Assembly: GCA_018396415.1 (NCBI GenBank)
Contig: JAGTRE010000012.1
Coordinates: forward strand, 1-36,122
DNA length: 36,122 bases
Source of the DNA: Candidatus Bathyarchaeota archaeon
GTDB taxonomy: Archaea; Thermoproteota; Bathyarchaeia; RBG-16-48-13; JAGTRE01
Direction: 5' to 3'
Part shown: in pieces, positions 7,238 through 14,175 of the stretch
How the letters are laid out: each line of letters opens with the position of its first letter
How positions within the stretch are numbered: the stretch's first letter is position 1
Made by a program: the position numbers and the translations under genes
The notes under the pieces: model-generated
The model's input: only the letters and a program-made list of their open reading frames with translations
Database searches by the model: none
Told to the model about the DNA's origin: nothing

Positions 7238-7700
7238 GGGAGTTCTAGACGTAAGCATACTCATACCTGCATGCTTCGAAAACCCACTAAAAGAGTATAG
7301 CATAGCCTTCCTTTCTGAAGTGTTAACTCAAAAGAAGCGGGTTGCATTACCTGTCTCCGCTGTACTGGGGACTTACCACATAGCTACACGATATCTCCGA
7401 GTACCTAAGATAGCTGTAAAGAAAATACTGGAGGGGATTCTAAGATCAGGGTCACCTGCCCTCTACCCGCACATCACCCCTCAAATTGCATTGGACGGGA
7501 TAGATTATGCGGCGGCCTATGATATTGAGTCCTGGGATGGATACCTAATCGCGCTCACAAGAAGTCTAGGGACCACGGTGATATATTCGCTCGACCAAGA
7601 ACTCTCAAAAGTCAAAGAGATAATTGTAGCCAACCCATTTCCCGAAGACAAGGTTAAACAATACCATGAATTTATAGACGCGAAGCTACGTGAGGGATAA
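7224..7700 (+). CDS. PIN-domain toxin (VapC-like ribonuclease)
   Basis: A 158-residue PIN protein. Acidic residues of the metal site are Asp9 (VLDVSIL), Asp105 (SWDGYLIAL) and Asp124 (YSLDQEL). The usual helix-2 Glu is not where expected: the segment reads PVSAVLGTYHIATRYL, so a nearby residue must substitute or activity is altered. TTG 7224 is chosen because GAGGAG at 7213-7218 has ideal spacing; an upstream GTG at 7203 would overlap the antitoxin more. It is translationally coupled to the AbrB-type antitoxin. Intact, unlike the vapBC remnant 2 kb away. Confidence 0.8.
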   Translation: MAYPEGVLDVSILIPACFENPLKEYSIAFLSEVLTQKKRVALPVSAVLGTYHIATRYLRVPKIAVKKILEGILRSGSPALYPHITPQIALDGIDYAAAYDIESWDGYLIALTRSLGTTVIYSLDQELSKVKEIIVANPFPEDKVKQYHEFIDAKLREG

Positions 7701-7705
7701 CGTTC

Positions 7706-7952
7706 GACATCGCCGACTCTGAAGCCAAGGCCGAGCTCCACCTGACGCTGTGAGAGGTATTTTCGTGAAGTTGAGGAGTTGTTGGCGGGAAAGGACTACA
7801 CTCAAGCATCCAAAAAAGCCTAGGGAGCTGCTTCCTAGCTGATTAAGACATTAGCCGCCAAAGAAGGTAAGGAGCTGAGAAGTCATGCCAGCCTATGGAA
7901 TACGTGGGCAAACCAGTTGAAAAATCGAGGAGACGAGCAAAGGCACTTATAG
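7706..7952 (+). pseudogene. PaREP1-family (HEPN-like) pseudogene
   Basis: Reading DIADSEAKAELHLTL, a frame shift, then YFREVEELLAGKDYTQASKK, two TAG codons (7821 and 7836) and LIKTLAAKEGKELRSHASLW gives the helical pattern of the PaREP1 family, small proteins common in thermophilic archaeal accessory regions. The first TAG stands where the family has Trp (KAWGAAS). With one frameshift and two in-frame stops the gene is dead. The stretch 7953-8136 after it holds no gene I can support. Confidence 0.65.
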
Positions 7953-8136
7953 GAGGAGAGCGAATAACCTCCAGCTCGCCAGAGTGAGACGGTGTTCAAG
8001 CTAAATAGATAATATGTTTATTATAATGAAGAAGGCTATCTAGAACAAGTTTCCACTAGATAGAATGTAATTGCCCTTGGATAGAAGGAATCATCAGGGA
8101 AGAGAAGGTTAAGCACTTGGAGGATGAAGCTACCTA

Positions 8137-8667
8137 ATGAGTGAGCTTTTGCTGCATTTTGCTGTGCCTTTTGCGGTTTTCTCTTATTTTAGGCGACCCA
8201 AGGAGGCTTTCCTCCTCTCTCTAGTAGCCCTTTTGCCCGACTTGGACGTGTTGATCGGTATTCATAGATCTTGGACACACTCGGTTATCGTCGTTCTAGC
8301 CTTTTGCGGAGTTGCACTTTTGCTTGTTAGGGTTTTAAGACCTAAACTGCTTGGCTTAGGCTTTCTTGCCGTGTTAGCTTTGATCAGTCATCTATTGCTT
8401 GATTTATTTACAACTTACACGCCCCTTCTTTGGCCATTAATTTCCCAGTCCTTCTTCGTAAGCTTCAATCTAGGAGTGAGAATGGGTGAAAGCATGCGGG
8501 TTTACGTGCTTCCAAAGGTTTTGGTTATGCCCACAAGTTTTGCACACTTCCAGTATTTAGATGCCCCGGTATTCACGAGCGAGGGCTTTGTGGTAGCAGT
8601 CATTCTGATTAGCTCGGCTCTTTTGAGCAGATGCCTAAAACCATCAAAGAGATTGTTCAAAACTTGA
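8137..8667 (+). CDS. YdjM-like membrane-bound metal-dependent hydrolase (DUF457)
   Basis: A 176-residue polytopic membrane protein with at least four hydrophobic segments. It carries the polar signatures of the YdjM/DUF457 family: His7 in the first segment, LPDLDVLIG, HRSWTHS and HLLLDLFTTY, thought to form a metal site. Family members are annotated as putative inner-membrane hydrolases; their substrate is not established. ATG 8137 is preceded by GGAGGATG at about ten bases. It lies within the accessory island and has no operon partner. Confidence 0.82.
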   Translation: MSELLLHFAVPFAVFSYFRRPKEAFLLSLVALLPDLDVLIGIHRSWTHSVIVVLAFCGVALLLVRVLRPKLLGLGFLAVLALISHLLLDLFTTYTPLLWPLISQSFFVSFNLGVRMGESMRVYVLPKVLVMPTSFAHFQYLDAPVFTSEGFVVAVILISSALLSRCLKPSKRLFKT

Positions 8668-8675
8668 ACGTTTCG

Positions 8676-8921
8676 ATGGGTTACATTGGAGAGGAAGGTG
8701 AAGCCTTCTCAAAGATCCGAGATAAGCTTGGTCATGATCCAATTTACACTGGAAAGTCCGTTGCCGTTTTTTAACGCGTCATTGTGGGACGCGACGAGGA
8801 TAAGGTGAGGCTCGCGGAAACCGTTTATGAGAAATATGGTACGTTTCAATCTATATTGATAAAGTGGTTCCCCAACATGCGATTGCAGAAGAGGCTGAAG
8901 GTAAAAGAGGTAAAGAAATAA
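8676..8921 (+). pseudogene. Unrecognised 81-codon frame broken by one stop
   Basis: ATG 8676 opens a frame reading MGYIGEEGEAFSKIRDKLGH, then IYTGKSVAVF, TAA at 8772-8774, then RVIVGRDEDKVRLAETVYEK and on to TAA 8919-8921. Both halves have ordinary protein composition in the same frame, so a single nonsense change in a small gene is the simplest reading. I do not recognise the family. No ribosome site is evident. Confidence 0.35.
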
Positions 8922-8946
8922 AAAGTAAAATTCCTCAGGGATTGAT

Positions 8947-9231
8947 CTAAAGTTTCATGACTCTTCTTATGTACTCTGCTATCTCTCTATTTCTCGTGGG
9001 GTTCAACGATATCCTATTTCCTCCTTTATAGGCTAACACGTAGCCTTCTTCTAGAAGTTCCTTTACGACTTTTCTTATCCTCTTTCCATCGTTCTTAACT
9101 ACGTGAGAAAGCTTATTGACAAGGGTATCCAGTGGAAAATAATGAGCACCCCATCTTCCATGTCTTTCAAGCCAGTCTAGAATTAAGGCTCTGACTTCTG
9201 AGTCTGTGTAGTCGCGTCTCATAGAGTACAT
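8947..9231 (-). CDS. Small winged-helix protein
   Basis: 94 residues with a winged-helix pattern: YTDSEVRALILDWLERHG (helix 1), FPLDTLVNKLSHVVK (helix 2), KRIRKVVKELLEEGYVLAY (recognition helix and wing), then KGGNRISLNP. The last 20 residues form a basic helix. It is divergent from another winged-helix gene at 9288, and the two share a 56-base promoter interval. A start at the second Met (9222) is possible; ATG 9231 would be near-leaderless behind the shared TATA region. Probably a regulator of the integrated element. Confidence 0.7.
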   Translation of the reverse strand: MYSMRRDYTDSEVRALILDWLERHGRWGAHYFPLDTLVNKLSHVVKNDGKRIRKVVKELLEEGYVLAYKGGNRISLNPTRNREIAEYIRRVMKL

Positions 9232-9239
9232 TAATAATA

Positions 9240-9287
9240 CCTTTAGACGGTTAAGTATAAATACCTTTAATTATAAGATATTTTCTG
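9240..9287. promoter_or_regulatory. Overlapping divergent promoters of two winged-helix genes
   Basis: The 56-base gap contains AAGTATAAATA (about 9253-9263), readable as a TATA element on either strand, and a second TTATAA (9272-9277) for the forward gene. Both transcripts would begin within a few bases of their start codons, and either protein bound here would affect both genes. Confidence 0.5.
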
Positions 9288-9626
9288 ATGAAAATGGAAG
9301 AAGATTCGCTCTTGATTAAAGCTCTAGGCAATTCGCCCAAACTCAGAATTCTAGACTACTTGTTAGACTACAAGTTGAACGACTTCACCAAGAAAGAAAT
9401 CGTGGAAGCCTTAGGAATGAGCAAGCTCACATTCTACAAGTACTTCAAGGATTTAGAAGAGCTTGGCTTAGTTACGGCATCAAGGAAAATCGGCCGGGCA
9501 ACACTATACAAGGTTAACTTGAACAACCCAATGGTCAAAATGCTTATTGAATACGAGACAAAGCTTTCGCTCAAGATCGCGGAACAAGAAGCAGAAAAGA
9601 TGAAGAAACCAATAGCGGCAAGATAA
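9288..9626 (+). CDS. Winged-helix transcription factor, ArsR-like
   Basis: 112 residues. A winged-helix domain covers about 8-75: LIKALGNSPKLRILDYLL, FTKKEIVEALGMSKLTFYKY as the helix-turn-helix, then ELGLVTASRKIGRATLYKVN as wing. A C-terminal helix (MLIEYETKLSLKIAEQEAEK) probably dimerises. This compact form is frequent on archaeal plasmids and integrated elements. It faces the 94-residue winged-helix gene across a shared promoter, like a small genetic switch. ATG 9288 or 9294 could both serve. Confidence 0.82.
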   Translation: MKMEEDSLLIKALGNSPKLRILDYLLDYKLNDFTKKEIVEALGMSKLTFYKYFKDLEELGLVTASRKIGRATLYKVNLNNPMVKMLIEYETKLSLKIAEQEAEKMKKPIAAR

Positions 9627-9705
9627 CGCACAATGCGTTTTCAGTTGTGAATGTATAGACCTTTTTGCGATAAAACTGAAAATTTACAATTCCTTTAATC
9701 CCAGC

Positions 9706-10245
9706 TTATAGTATTTCAACAGCATAGCCCATTCTCTTGTACCATTCAGTTCTTTCCAAAAGCCTTTTCTCAAGCTCCCTATCTAACTCGCCTTCAATTC
9801 TAACAGGCTTTCCGAAAAAGTACTTGTCTACTATCGTCCAATTATCCGATATGCTGAAGCGTTTAAGCCTTCCAACATCTAAGTGATTGCCTGTATATCC
9901 CCAAGTCTCCCTAACTCCTTTATGGCATACGTAATCCCCATTCTGGTTTGAAGCTATCTCCTTCTCTGGAAAATAGATCTCAATTATACCTGCATCACAA
10001 GGTTTCTTGCTTGGCTTTGGAGCAAAGACAAACTCCTTTTTCTCGTTAAACTCGAATTCTCCGTCTATACATGAATTTATGCTGTAAACTCCTCTGTCAA
10101 ACTCATAAGCGCTTTTCAGCAAAGATTTGAAATCATTAGTTTTTTCGTTTATTGCACTTACTAACCTACAACCCATTCCATAATGAACAACAAAAGAAGC
10201 CTCTCTACCATTTCCATTCTTAATATAAACTCTAAGATCAGACAT
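9706..10245 (-). CDS. Unknown 179-aa protein of the accessory island
   Basis: I do not recognise this soluble protein. It has mixed alpha/beta composition, five cysteines without a clear metal motif, no membrane segment and an Arg/Glu-rich C-terminal helix (ELEKRLLERTEWYKRM). ATG 10245 follows a TATA-like TTTTATTTTAAG (about 10264-10275) at a distance fitting a near-leaderless transcript. It lies in the lower-G+C section between the winged-helix pair and the integrase, so it is probably cargo of the element. Confidence 0.6.
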   Translation of the reverse strand: MSDLRVYIKNGNGREASFVVHYGMGCRLVSAINEKTNDFKSLLKSAYEFDRGVYSINSCIDGEFEFNEKKEFVFAPKPSKKPCDAGIIEIYFPEKEIASNQNGDYVCHKGVRETWGYTGNHLDVGRLKRFSISDNWTIVDKYFFGKPVRIEGELDRELEKRLLERTEWYKRMGYAVEIL

Positions 10246-10398
10246 GAAAGAAGAAATTAGGCTTAAAATAAAAGTAGGTTATCGAGAGATAAATTTCCGT
10301 AATTACTTTCAAAGAATTTCAGCTTGATTCCAACATGGAGATTGAGGACATTCTTAAGGTAGTAGCAAAAAGCCGATAATTTTGTTAACATAAATGGT

Positions 10399-10644
10399 CT
10401 AGGCGATATAAGGCGTTTTTGAGAATTTTCTCAAATTTCTTATTATAATTTTTGTTGCCTCATTCACGGGTATGCCTATTAACCAAGGCTGTTGCAATAT
10501 ATACGCAATTGCAACATCCATTCCTTTCTCTGCAACCATAGTTGCTAACTGTCCTTTATTTCTCTTTATCCAATTATCAAGTCTTCGAGTCCAGGTAGAA
10601 CGAGGAGCGCTCCGCTGCGTAGGAAATTTGCGTCTCCTACCCAT
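10399..10644 (-). CDS. Small basic protein of the integrated element
   Basis: 81 residues from ATG 10644 (GGAAG just upstream), beginning MGRRRKFPTQRSAPRSTWTR. The N-terminal third is strongly basic. The rest is helical with one amphipathic/hydrophobic stretch (GMDVAIAYILQQPWLIGIP). It follows a 64-codon frame by about 35 bases on the same strand. The composition suggests a nucleic-acid-binding or virion-type protein, but I recognise no family. Confidence 0.5.
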   Translation of the reverse strand: MGRRRKFPTQRSAPRSTWTRRLDNWIKRNKGQLATMVAEKGMDVAIAYILQQPWLIGIPVNEATKIIIRNLRKFSKTPYIA

Positions 10645-10678
10645 CTCAATCTTCCTTATTAACAATGAATAGACGGCT

Positions 10679-10873
10679 TTATTTAAACTTGAACGAAAAC
10701 ACAGATGCTATCTCTTTTATGGCTCTTTCTACTGTTGAGTAGCATTTTTTGAAGTTAGGTCTAAGTTCTTCAAAAGTTTGAGTTACATAATTTTTAGTTT
10801 CAATTGGGCTTATTATCTCAACTTTTATCTCATTAACAGTACGATAAACTCTGCAATCGATTTTTGATGCCAA
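10679..10873 (-). CDS. Small unknown protein (64 aa) upstream of the basic protein
   Basis: A TTG-initiated frame beginning MASKIDCRVYRTVNEIKVEI. Alternating residues suggest two or three beta strands followed by a helix (CYSTVERAIKEIASVF). It is the only candidate start after an in-frame TAA, with GAGG about ten bases upstream and an AT-rich promoter (TATAAATTAAATATA, about 10936-10950) behind it. It probably shares a transcript with the basic protein. Function unknown. Confidence 0.45.
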   Translation of the reverse strand: MASKIDCRVYRTVNEIKVEIISPIETKNYVTQTFEELRPNFKKCYSTVERAIKEIASVFSFKFK

Positions 10874-10939
10874 TGTGGGCCATCCTCGTTATGAAGCACT
10901 TCTACATTCCTATAACCCAGAGTGGTATAAGCAATATAT

Positions 10940-11296
10940 TTAATTTATACAAACAAATTTTTCCTCAAAGCCGAACTGTATTGCTATTCTTTCGGATAAC
11001 CTACTTGTTGAGTTAAACTTCACCAAACAATTTGATGGAATGGTAAATACTTGCATCAGTAGCGGATTAAGAAAAAATAGTTGATAAAAAGTTGAATAAA
11101 ATCGAACGAACTTCAATTCAAACTCCAAAATCAAAACAAAGCTTGAATAAAGTCGACTGTTTTTTACTTATTTATTCTAAATGCATCCTTGGATTATAAT
11201 ATTTATTCAAAATTTTTCAAGCTTAACAAAAGAGGAAAACTAATTGAATTCAATTATTTTCGAGAATCAACCTTTACGTGAAGAGAATTTTCAGCT
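10940..11296. repeat. AT-rich non-coding block with iteron-like repeats and a palindrome
   Basis: No convincing gene here. TTGAATAAARTCGA occurs at 11092-11105 and 11143-11156, 51 bases apart. TTTATTCAA occurs in the opposite sense at 11202-11210. TAATTGAATTCAATTA at 11241-11256 is a perfect 16-bp palindrome. AAGCTTGAA and TTCAAGCTT bracket 11140-11224. The block lies just downstream of the integrase stop and could be a replication origin or a recombinase/regulator site of the element. Confidence 0.45.
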
Positions 11297-12190
11297 TCAA
11301 TTGAAAGATAAGAAAGATGCTTTGAAAGCTTTGCAAGAATGGTAATTTTTCAGTTTCAAAAAGGTAGGCTTGGCTTGCATGGCTTTCATTATTACTCTCC
11401 CATCAGGCAGGGTCATCATAGGTTCCCATCCTTCTTCCACGAACTTCTCAACCTCCTCGGTCTCGGAAACCGTCAGCAGAGGCACAGCCTTGAGGTAATC
11501 TTCCAAAAGCTCCTTTTCAGTTGGGCGATAGTAGCTGTATGATATGCCAGTGGAATGTCCCATTAAAGTCTCAACGTTAATGGGCTTCATCACTTGTTCT
11601 GCCCTAGTTTTGAAGAACTTTCTCAATGAGTGGATGGAGAACTCATGCCTTTTCTTCTTCTCTTTTCGCAAGCCAAACTTCCACAGCATATCCTCGAACA
11701 GCCGCTTAACTCCCGTTACCTGCAACCTCTTTGGCTTAGTAGCTTCGCCATTCTTCTTTTTCGTTGTCTGCCATACATACCTTGCCAGCGGTGAGTCTTT
11801 GTTTATCTTCTCGCCGTGTGCCGCTCTCAATTCCATATATTTCTGAAGTTTTTCATAGGCTTCAGGTGTGATGAACGTAAAGTATTCTTCAGGGTCACCA
11901 GCATAGACCCTTAACTTAGCTGCCACAACGTTGCCTTCACACTTTATAGGTTCAACATGCCCCCAGTTAAGATTCTCCCATGCACCGATTCGAATTCCGC
12001 TGCTTGCTATCGTAAGTAAAATTGCTTGAAACCGTAGGTCAGAGTTGGTGAGCAATAGCCTCAGTTCGTCCATAGTTGGGGCCCTATCTAAAGCATACCT
12101 TCTTGAGCTGGGAAGCATTCGAGATATCTTCTTCCAATTGATGTCAGTAATGTCGTTCATTTCCAGAAGTAGTTTGACTGGTTTCTTCAC
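11297..12190 (-). CDS. Tyrosine recombinase (integrase), catalytic part
   Basis: 297 residues from GTG 12190 holding the catalytic domain of an archaeal tyrosine integrase: Arg67 (SSGIRIGAWENL), His187-x-x-Arg190 (IHSLRKFF), His212 (LMGHSTG) and the nucleophile Tyr220 or Tyr221 (SYSYYRPTEKEL). It catalyses site-specific recombination between element and chromosome. The N-terminal core-binding part is not in this frame; it lies just upstream in another frame after a one-base slip. It reads away from the tRNA-Arg gene beside it, which is the obvious target site. A C-terminal extension of about 70 residues follows the Tyr. Confidence 0.88.
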   Translation of the reverse strand: MKKPVKLLLEMNDITDINWKKISRMLPSSRRYALDRAPTMDELRLLLTNSDLRFQAILLTIASSGIRIGAWENLNWGHVEPIKCEGNVVAAKLRVYAGDPEEYFTFITPEAYEKLQKYMELRAAHGEKINKDSPLARYVWQTTKKKNGEATKPKRLQVTGVKRLFEDMLWKFGLRKEKKKRHEFSIHSLRKFFKTRAEQVMKPINVETLMGHSTGISYSYYRPTEKELLEDYLKAVPLLTVSETEEVEKFVEEGWEPMMTLPDGRVIMKAMQAKPTFLKLKNYHSCKAFKASFLSFN

Positions 12191-12293
12191 ATTGCCACGG
12201 TGCTGGGTTCAATTTCCTTATTTAAAGCCCGTTCCTTCTGCTTCATTAAGTACTCTGTTATAGTCTCCTGAGCCCACTCTAGCTGTAAATTTA
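12187..12293 (-). pseudogene. Frameshifted N-terminal part of the integrase
   Basis: A frame open from inside the tRNA gene reads INLQLEWAQETITEYL, then MKQKERALNKEIEPSTVAM and TGA at 12187-12189. The catalytic frame begins two bases away with KKPVKLLLEMND. Adding one A in GCAAT (making GCAAAT) joins them as EPSTVANVKKPVKLLLEM, a natural integrase linker. The gene has therefore lost one base, or the catalytic part is translated separately from GTG 12190. Confidence 0.6.
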
Positions 12294-12407
12294 TGGCGGG
12301 CCCGCGGGGATTCGAACCCCGGACATCCAGCCGGTTAAACCGGTCTCCGGCTCCGCAGGCCAGCGTCCTAGTCCTGACTTTCCGAACTTCCTCTAGACGA
12401 CGGGCCC
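12294..12407 (-). tRNA. tRNA-Arg (GCG) with two putative non-canonical introns
   Basis: Acceptor GGGCCCG (12407-12401) pairs with CGGGCCC (12304-12298); discriminator G and an encoded CCA (12296-12294) follow. The anticodon stem CTGGC/GCCGG (12363-12359, 12351-12347) encloses CTGCGGA, anticodon GCG at 12356-12354. T-stem CGGGG/CCCCG and loop TTCGAAT are intact. The gene is about 37 bases too long. One insert of about 17-19 bases sits in the D loop (within 12391-12369). A second of about 20 bases (12343-12324) sits in the variable loop, leaving AGA-TC when removed. Extra introns at unusual sites are known in TACK archaea. The 3' half probably also served as attachment site. Confidence 0.85.
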
Positions 12408-12513
12408 ACAATAAGCGAAATAGTTTCCTTGCTAAAAAGGTCTTCCATACATATTAGTTATGCAAAATATTTTTCGGTAGTCTCGAGATTACAAAATAGA
12501 GGCGTTGAACTGA

Positions 12514-14172
12514 TTGAGTGAACCTAAACCAGTCTATAAGCACTGGATTGAAACCGTCGTAGACGACCTCGTTAAAAGAGGAGACGTACCTACCGTTCTC
12601 AGTACTGCTAAAACTCCGAGTGGGCCAATTCACATTGGGATCAGCCGGGAACTTGTCTATTGTAGCGTTTTTGAGAAGCTTTTGGAGGAGAGGGGGGTTG
12701 AAACTGACTTCATTTTTACAGTCGATGATATGGATTCGATTAAAAAGTTTCCGCCGGGTGTTCCAGAGGCTTTCATGAAGCATAGCGAGTATATTGGAAA
12801 ACCTATGGTCGATGTTCCATGCCCGTATGGCGATTGTGAAAACTGGGGGAAACACTACGCTCAAGAGCTTATTGATACCTTCAATGATTTCGGTCTTTAC
12901 CCGAGGGTTATCTGGGCGCATAAATTATACATGACGAAGGAAATGAAGGATGCTATCCGTTTATCCCTAAAAAATGTGGAGACTATCCGTCAAATCCTTA
13001 AAGATATAATGGAACCCACTTTATCAGGGAGTCAACTTGAAGCTTTCCGACGAGAATTACCAACGTGGTATCCCTGTCTCGTCGTCTGTGAACAATGGGG
13101 ACTACTTAAGCCTACCGTGGTAACTGGTTACGATCCGAATCGAGACACTGTTTCCTATAAATGTTCAGCCTGTGGTTATGCTGGTGAAATGTCGATCAGT
13201 AGGGGTAGGGTGAAATTAAGATGGCGGGTTGACTGGGCTGCAAAATGGGCGATTTTTCGGGTGAGCTGTGAACCTGCAGGGAAGGATCACTGTGTAAAAG
13301 GCGGAGCATATGATACGGGTGAAGCCATCTGTCAAAAAGTGTTTGGATGGAAGGGGCCGTATCGGGTGCCATATGAATGGTTCCTCTTGGGAGCTCACGC
13401 GATGAAGACTCATAAGGGCATATCATTCACCTGGCCTGAGTGGTTAGCAATTGCTCCCCCCGAAGTTCTTCGGTACATGGTTCTGCGCGAAGATCCACGG
13501 AAACACATCAGCTTTGAACCCGAAAGAATTCCCCAGCTAATAGACGAGTTTGAACGCGCAGAACAAATCTACTTCGACCGTGCGAAGGCATCCAACTCTG
13601 TTGAGGAGAGAAATCTTAAGTTGATTTATCCCTTCTGTATTCCAAATCATCCCCCGAAAGCATTGCCTGTTAGGCTTCCATACCGTTTTGCGGTAATTTT
13701 ATCCCAACTGGATCCTCTACTTGGCAAGGAGGGAGTTCGTAAAAAAGCAATAGCCGTTACCGAAAAACTCTACAAAAGAGCCGAATTAACTGAAACTGAG
13801 ATCCGTGCCTTAGAGAAAACCCTTGAGAGGGCTAGGTATTGGGTTGGCCATTATGCTCCAGATGAAATGAAAATAGTCATTACCCCAACTGTAAGTAAAG
13901 AAATTATTCAAAAACTGAGTGAAAAGCAACGGCTTGGGATTAAACTTCTAGTTGAACGTTTTGGTTCCAAAGAATGGACTGAACAAGAACTCCAAAACGA
14001 GATCTTCAATATAGGAAACCAAATCGGAATCAAAACGAAGATCTTTGAAGCAGCTTACCTAATCTTCCTCGGGAAGCCCTTTGGCCCACGTCTTGCATCT
14101 TTCCTGCTTTCTCTTGATCAAGATTTTGTAATACAACGGTTAAAACAAGTCACCGAACAAGAGGCAACCTAG
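12514..14172 (+). CDS. lysK: Class I lysyl-tRNA synthetase
   Basis: 552 residues, archaeal class I LysRS. HIGH appears as PSGPIHIGISREL (HIGI at 40-43). A zinc ribbon begins YKCSACGYAG near residue 212, then KLRWRVDWAAKWAIF and the CEPAGKDH block. The second signature is unusual: where most enzymes have KMSKS-like residues, this has AMKTHKGIS (297-303). The C-terminal helical domain binds the anticodon. It starts at TTG 12514, with GAGG about eleven bases upstream, and lies three bases before guaA. It is divergent from tRNA-Arg. Confidence 0.95.
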   Translation: MSEPKPVYKHWIETVVDDLVKRGDVPTVLSTAKTPSGPIHIGISRELVYCSVFEKLLEERGVETDFIFTVDDMDSIKKFPPGVPEAFMKHSEYIGKPMVDVPCPYGDCENWGKHYAQELIDTFNDFGLYPRVIWAHKLYMTKEMKDAIRLSLKNVETIRQILKDIMEPTLSGSQLEAFRRELPTWYPCLVVCEQWGLLKPTVVTGYDPNRDTVSYKCSACGYAGEMSISRGRVKLRWRVDWAAKWAIFRVSCEPAGKDHCVKGGAYDTGEAICQKVFGWKGPYRVPYEWFLLGAHAMKTHKGISFTWPEWLAIAPPEVLRYMVLREDPRKHISFEPERIPQLIDEFERAEQIYFDRAKASNSVEERNLKLIYPFCIPNHPPKALPVRLPYRFAVILSQLDPLLGKEGVRKKAIAVTEKLYKRAELTETEIRALEKTLERARYWVGHYAPDEMKIVITPTVSKEIIQKLSEKQRLGIKLLVERFGSKEWTEQELQNEIFNIGNQIGIKTKIFEAAYLIFLGKPFGPRLASFLLSLDQDFVIQRLKQVTEQEAT

Positions 14173-14175
14173 CGT

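Noticed and set aside
10940-11134. 64-codon minus-strand frame in the AT-rich block
   Set aside because: Composition is what AT-rich DNA gives by chance, no ribosome site is present, and it overlaps the repeat cluster.
1-12407. Treating the tRNA 3' half at 49-73 and the tRNA-Arg 3' half at 12297-12321 as the two att sites of one element
   Set aside because: They are on opposite strands and differ in the T-stem and loop. Integration gives direct repeats, and housekeeping genes such as argS lie between them.
12454-12921. 155-codon frame antisense to lysK
   Set aside because: It is the mirror of a strongly conserved coding region, with no promoter or ribosome site.
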